A DNA stretch of 64,000 nt from Gemmatimonadaceae bacterium (GTDB lineage Bacteria; Gemmatimonadota; Gemmatimonadetes; Gemmatimonadales; Gemmatimonadaceae). The position numbers and the translations under genes are program-made. Within the stretch, counting starts at the first letter, position 1. Each line of letters starts with the position of its first letter. The stretch spans positions 1 through 64,000 of the forward strand of contig DASXKV010000033.1 in the NCBI GenBank assembly GCA_036496605.1, in the 5' to 3' direction. Shown here in pieces: positions 61,142 to 64,000 of the stretch. The notes beneath the pieces were generated by a model. The model was not told where the DNA came from and did no database searches. It saw only the letters and a list, made by a program, of their open reading frames with translations.

Positions 61142-63321
61142 GGGACACGACCGACACCACCGAGCTCTCGCGACGCACCTTCGTCGTCACGTCGGCGATT
61201 GCCGGCGCCGGGCTCCTGCTCGGCGTACGGATTCGTGACGATCGCGCGCGGTCGAACGGGTCTGCGCCATCGTTAGGCAGCGAGCCGTTCGCGCCGAACG
61301 CATGGATCAAGCTCGACGAGACGGGCGACGTCACGATTCTCGTCCACAAATCCGAGATGGGACAAGGCGTCTGGACGGCACTGCCGATGATCGTCGCGGA
61401 AGAGATGGACGCCGACTGGCGGCGCGTTCGCGCCGAGCGCGCGCCGACGCGTCCCGACCTCGACACGGCAACCGGTGGCAGCTCGAGCATCCGTGAGTCA
61501 TGGCAGCCGCTGCGTCGTGCTGGCGCCACGGCGCGGGCAATGCTCGTCGCCGCCGCGGCGAAGCGGTGGGGCGTGCCAGAGAGGGAGTGCGCGACGAGCG
61601 TGGGCGAAGTTGTTCACACAAGAACGCGCCGCCGCCTCGGATATGGAGCGCTCGCGCGCGAGGCGGCAACGATGCCGCCGCCCGATGAGAAGTCTCTCAC
61701 GCTGAAGGATCCACGCACCTTCCGCATCGTCGGGCGCGACACGCGTCGTCTCGATACCCCAGCCAAGGTGACCGGCAAGGCGAGCTTCGGTATCGACGTG
61801 AAGGTACCGGGCATGCTCGTCGCCGTCGTCGCACGATGTCCGACCTTCGCGGGCAAAGTCGCGAGCGTCGACGATAGCAGGGCACGGGCGGTCTCTGGCG
61901 TTAGGCATGTGCTCACGCTCGACCCGGTGCCGAAGCAACTCCCCGGACGCGTCGCCGTGCTCGCCGACGACACCTGGTCGGCGATGCAGGGGCGCAAGGC
62001 GCTCGACATCCAGTGGGACCTCGGCGAGCAGGCCGCTTTCTCCAGCGACGCCATGTGGCAGGAGGCGCGTCGTGCCGTCGACGAGGGCACGGACGCCAAG
62101 ATCAATCGCGCACAGGGCGATACTACCGTTAGGCAGAGCGAGGGGACGCGAACCGTCGAGGCAACATACGAACTCCCCTTCCTCGCACACGCGTGTATGG
62201 AGCCGATGAACTGCACGGCCTCCGTCACGGCGGATAAGGTGGAGCTTTGGCTGCCAAGCCAGTTTCCCGAGCCAGCGCGTGGTGTGGCGGCGCGGCTTGC
62301 GAATGTTCCCCTCGACCACGTCGAAGCGCACGTGACGTTCATGGGCGGTGGCTTTGGCCGCCGCGCGTATCAGGATTTCGTGGTCGAAGCGGTTCAGCTA
62401 TCGCAGCGCGCCGGGGCGCCGGTCAAGGTCGTCTGGACACGCGAAGACGACATTCAGCACGACATGTATCGTCCGGCGCAATTGCAGAGCTTCCGTGCCT
62501 CGCTCGACGCCAATGGACGCCTGATCACGCTCCAGAATCGCATCGTCGGCCCGTCCACCGAAGCATGGTGGAATCCCGCGACGACGACTCCGCAACGCCG
62601 CGAGGGAGGCGAGACGCCGCCCTACGATTATGTGAATACGCTCAACGACTTCGTCCGCGTTCCCGCACCTGTGCCACTCGGTGCATGGCGCGCCGTTCAG
62701 AACGGCCAGAATGGCTTCTGCTTCGAATCGTTCATCGACGAATGCGCGCACGCCATGCAAATCGACCCGGTCGCGTATCGACTGATGCTCCTCGGCCCGA
62801 ATCGGCCTCGCCAGCAGGCGGTCGTTAGGCTCGCTGCGGAGAAGGCGCGCTGGGGCACGCCGCTGCCGCGCGGGCGTGGCCGTGGCATCGCCTTCTTCGA
62901 CTACGACGGCACGTACGTCGCCGAAGTCGCCGAAGTCACGGTGACGAAACGTGACGGCGTCCACGTCGACCGCGTCGTCTGCGCCTTCGATTGCGGCACG
63001 ATCGTGAATCCGGACACGGTGCGCGCGCAAGCCGAGAGCGCGGTGATCTGGGCGACGAGCGCGGCCCTGTTCGGCGAGATCACGATGAAGGACGGACGTA
63101 CAGTCCAGAGCAACTTCCACGATTATCGCGTGCTACGCATGGCAGACTCGCCGGCGGTCGAGGTGCATCTCGTGCGCAATAACGAGATCCCGACGGGCGT
63201 GGGTGAGCCGGCCGTACCGCCGCTCGGGGCCGCGATCGCGAACGCGATCTTCGCTGCCACCGGTCAGCGTTTGCGAAAAACGCCCTTCCGCCTGGCGGAC
63301 TTGAATATCGCGGCCATGTAA
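61138..63321 (+). CDS. Molybdopterin-binding large subunit of the hydroxylase (isoquinoline 1-oxidoreductase beta type)
   Basis: A 727-residue xanthine-oxidase-family catalytic subunit. The ATG at 61138 has AGGAGG 6 nt upstream; the start opens a twin-arginine signal ([20 protein letters not shown]), so the complex is exported folded with its small partner. Cofactor segments are [59 protein letters not shown] and the active-site Glu in [16 protein letters not shown]. Relatives oxidise aldehydes or N-heteroaromatics. Maturation would need a XdhC-like factor, not seen in this window. The substrate is not inferable from sequence. Confidence 0.93.
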   Translation: MRDTTDTTELSRRTFVVTSAIAGAGLLLGVRIRDDRARSNGSAPSLGSEPFAPNAWIKLDETGDVTILVHKSEMGQGVWTALPMIVAEEMDADWRRVRAERAPTRPDLDTATGGSSSIRESWQPLRRAGATARAMLVAAAAKRWGVPERECATSVGEVVHTRTRRRLGYGALAREAATMPPPDEKSLTLKDPRTFRIVGRDTRRLDTPAKVTGKASFGIDVKVPGMLVAVVARCPTFAGKVASVDDSRARAVSGVRHVLTLDPVPKQLPGRVAVLADDTWSAMQGRKALDIQWDLGEQAAFSSDAMWQEARRAVDEGTDAKINRAQGDTTVRQSEGTRTVEATYELPFLAHACMEPMNCTASVTADKVELWLPSQFPEPARGVAARLANVPLDHVEAHVTFMGGGFGRRAYQDFVVEAVQLSQRAGAPVKVVWTREDDIQHDMYRPAQLQSFRASLDANGRLITLQNRIVGPSTEAWWNPATTTPQRREGGETPPYDYVNTLNDFVRVPAPVPLGAWRAVQNGQNGFCFESFIDECAHAMQIDPVAYRLMLLGPNRPRQQAVVRLAAEKARWGTPLPRGRGRGIAFFDYDGTYVAEVAEVTVTKRDGVHVDRVVCAFDCGTIVNPDTVRAQAESAVIWATSAALFGEITMKDGRTVQSNFHDYRVLRMADSPAVEVHLVRNNEIPTGVGEPAVPPLGAAIANAIFAATGQRLRKTPFRLADLNIAAM

Positions 63322-63325
63322 GGGC

Positions 63326-63342
63326 GTGCTAGGGCCCAGCAC
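63326..63342 (+). terminator. Short hairpin after the molybdenum hydroxylase operon
   Basis: GTGCT and AGCAC form a 5-bp stem around AGGGCCC, starting 4 nt after the stop codon. CTAACACTTTCC follows, only mildly T-rich. It is a weak terminator candidate. Confidence 0.35.
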
Positions 63343-63357
63343 CTAACACTTTCCGCG

Positions 63358-63380
63358 TCATGCCGCATCTTTCGGCATGA
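63358..63380 (+). promoter_or_regulatory. Hairpin that would enclose the start codon of the TPR gene
   Basis: TCATGCCG (63358-63365) and CGGCATGA (63373-63380) form a perfect 8-bp stem with the 7-nt loop CATCTTT. The ATG at 63377-63379 lies in the downstream arm, so in mRNA the start codon would be base-paired. It could limit translation, or act as a terminator for the preceding operon. Confidence 0.5.
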
Positions 63381-64000
63381 CCACGGCGATCGATAGTCCT
63401 TCTCTCGTAGATTCGCTGCCTGCGATCCTCGCGCTCTACGACGAGGGGCAGTGCCTCGACGCCTGGAAGCTCGCGCAGCGCTTCGGTCCTGTCGACCAGT
63501 GGCCGGGCATCGAACCGCGCATTCTCGCCGGACGCCTCGTGAGGCACCTGGGGGCTGGTCGGCTCTCGATGCTGATACACCTTCGCCTCTTTCGCGGCCA
63601 TCCGCACCACGCCACCGCACAGTACTATCACCTCTATCGCGTCCACGAACGTCGCGGCGCGCTGGCCGCATGGCGAGAACGGCAGCGCTTTGGCGCGCCG
63701 CCGATCGATGATGCCGAAGTCGTCGCCGATTACCATGGACAGTGCGCACAGCTCCTCGGCTCGTTGAGAGACTTCGAACGTGCCGAGCATCACCTGGCAC
63801 TCGCGCGCGAGGCGCGGGAATCGCGCCCATACTGGTACGTCGAGCGCACTGGGCTCTTCCTCAGCCAGGACAAATACCCGGAAGCGCTCGCGGCCACGCA
63901 GGAAGGACTCGCACGGTTCCGGCGATATCCCCCGCTCGTCACCTACACGGCCGACTGTCTCCAACTGCTCGGTCGCGCGGACGAAGCCCTCGACATACTT
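63377..64000 (+). CDS. Tetratricopeptide-repeat protein (N-terminal part, cut by window edge)
   Basis: The first 208 codons of a protein that continues past the right edge. The sequence is made of helical pairs of the TPR type: LPAILALYDEGQCLDAWKLA, TAQYYHLYRVHERRGALAAW, YHGQCAQLLGSLRDFERAEH, SRPYWYVERTGLFLSQDKYP, EALAATQEGLARF and LVTYTADCLQLLGRADEALD. There is no signal peptide. TPR regions of this kind often precede a peptidase or other effector domain; the visible part does not show one. The start at 63377 is the first ATG of the frame and lies within a hairpin. Confidence 0.85.
   Translation, partial: MTTAIDSPSLVDSLPAILALYDEGQCLDAWKLAQRFGPVDQWPGIEPRILAGRLVRHLGAGRLSMLIHLRLFRGHPHHATAQYYHLYRVHERRGALAAWRERQRFGAPPIDDAEVVADYHGQCAQLLGSLRDFERAEHHLALAREARESRPYWYVERTGLFLSQDKYPEALAATQEGLARFRRYPPLVTYTADCLQLLGRADEALDIL

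Noticed and set aside
1-64000. Search for tRNA, rRNA, transposases, integrases or phage genes
   Set aside because: I found no cloverleaf-like sequence, no rRNA stretch and no protein with transposase or integrase motifs; composition looks even across the window.

Overview
The window is a high-GC bacterial chromosome segment. I infer Gemmatimonadota from three things: two very long duplicated orphan permeases without ATPase domains, many exported metallopeptidases, and a small Trp-rich protein (51347-51649) of a type I associate with that phylum. No marker gene is present, so this is an inference. I saw no rRNA, tRNA, transposase, phage gene or CRISPR array.

Left part (1-13.6 kb). A MacB-type permease cut by the window edge and its membrane-fusion partner are followed by an 822-residue orphan permease, a large secreted M14 peptidase, the thioesterase MenI, a BBE-type flavoprotein, and a Tat-exported gluconate-2-dehydrogenase-like pair (small subunit 3 plus GMC oxidoreductase).

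Central biosynthetic island (15.6-22.4 kb). Seven tightly packed + strand genes encode an acyl-CoA-dehydrogenase-fold flavoprotein, an amino acid:[carrier protein] ligase descended from a class II aminoacyl-tRNA synthetase, a MetY-like PLP enzyme, a MetA-family homoserine acyltransferase, a PLP decarboxylase, a stand-alone carrier protein and a flavin reductase. Together they look like a small pathway that works on a carrier-bound amino acid and builds a homoserine-derived, probably sulfur-containing, amino acid. This is my main candidate for an undescribed system.

Exopolysaccharide region (13.6-15.3 kb and 24.5-52.7 kb). It holds a deacetylase, a heparinase II/III-type lyase, AsnB, an AlgD-like nucleotide-sugar dehydrogenase, six glycosyltransferases (including 13648-15315), an initiating phosphoglycosyl transferase, flippase, Wzy polymerase, Wza-like export protein, BY-kinase/chain-length regulator, a beta-helix lipoprotein, acyltransferase, methyltransferase-like protein and an epimerase. 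This is a Wzx/Wzy-type pathway for an acidic and possibly amidated polymer. The lyase gene and the flippase gene share a near-duplicate 5' leader that includes the start codon, which suggests common control.

Right part (52.8-64 kb). A Tat-exported hydroxypyruvate-isomerase-like protein, M20 and M28 secreted peptidases, a second orphan permease, a cobalamin-binding-type protein, a two-subunit molybdenum hydroxylase of the isoquinoline 1-oxidoreductase type, and the start of a TPR protein.

Across the window the octamer CGTTAGGC/GCCTAACG recurs about 50 times in near-exact form, mostly inside genes. That is several-fold above what composition predicts and is not explained by any single gene.
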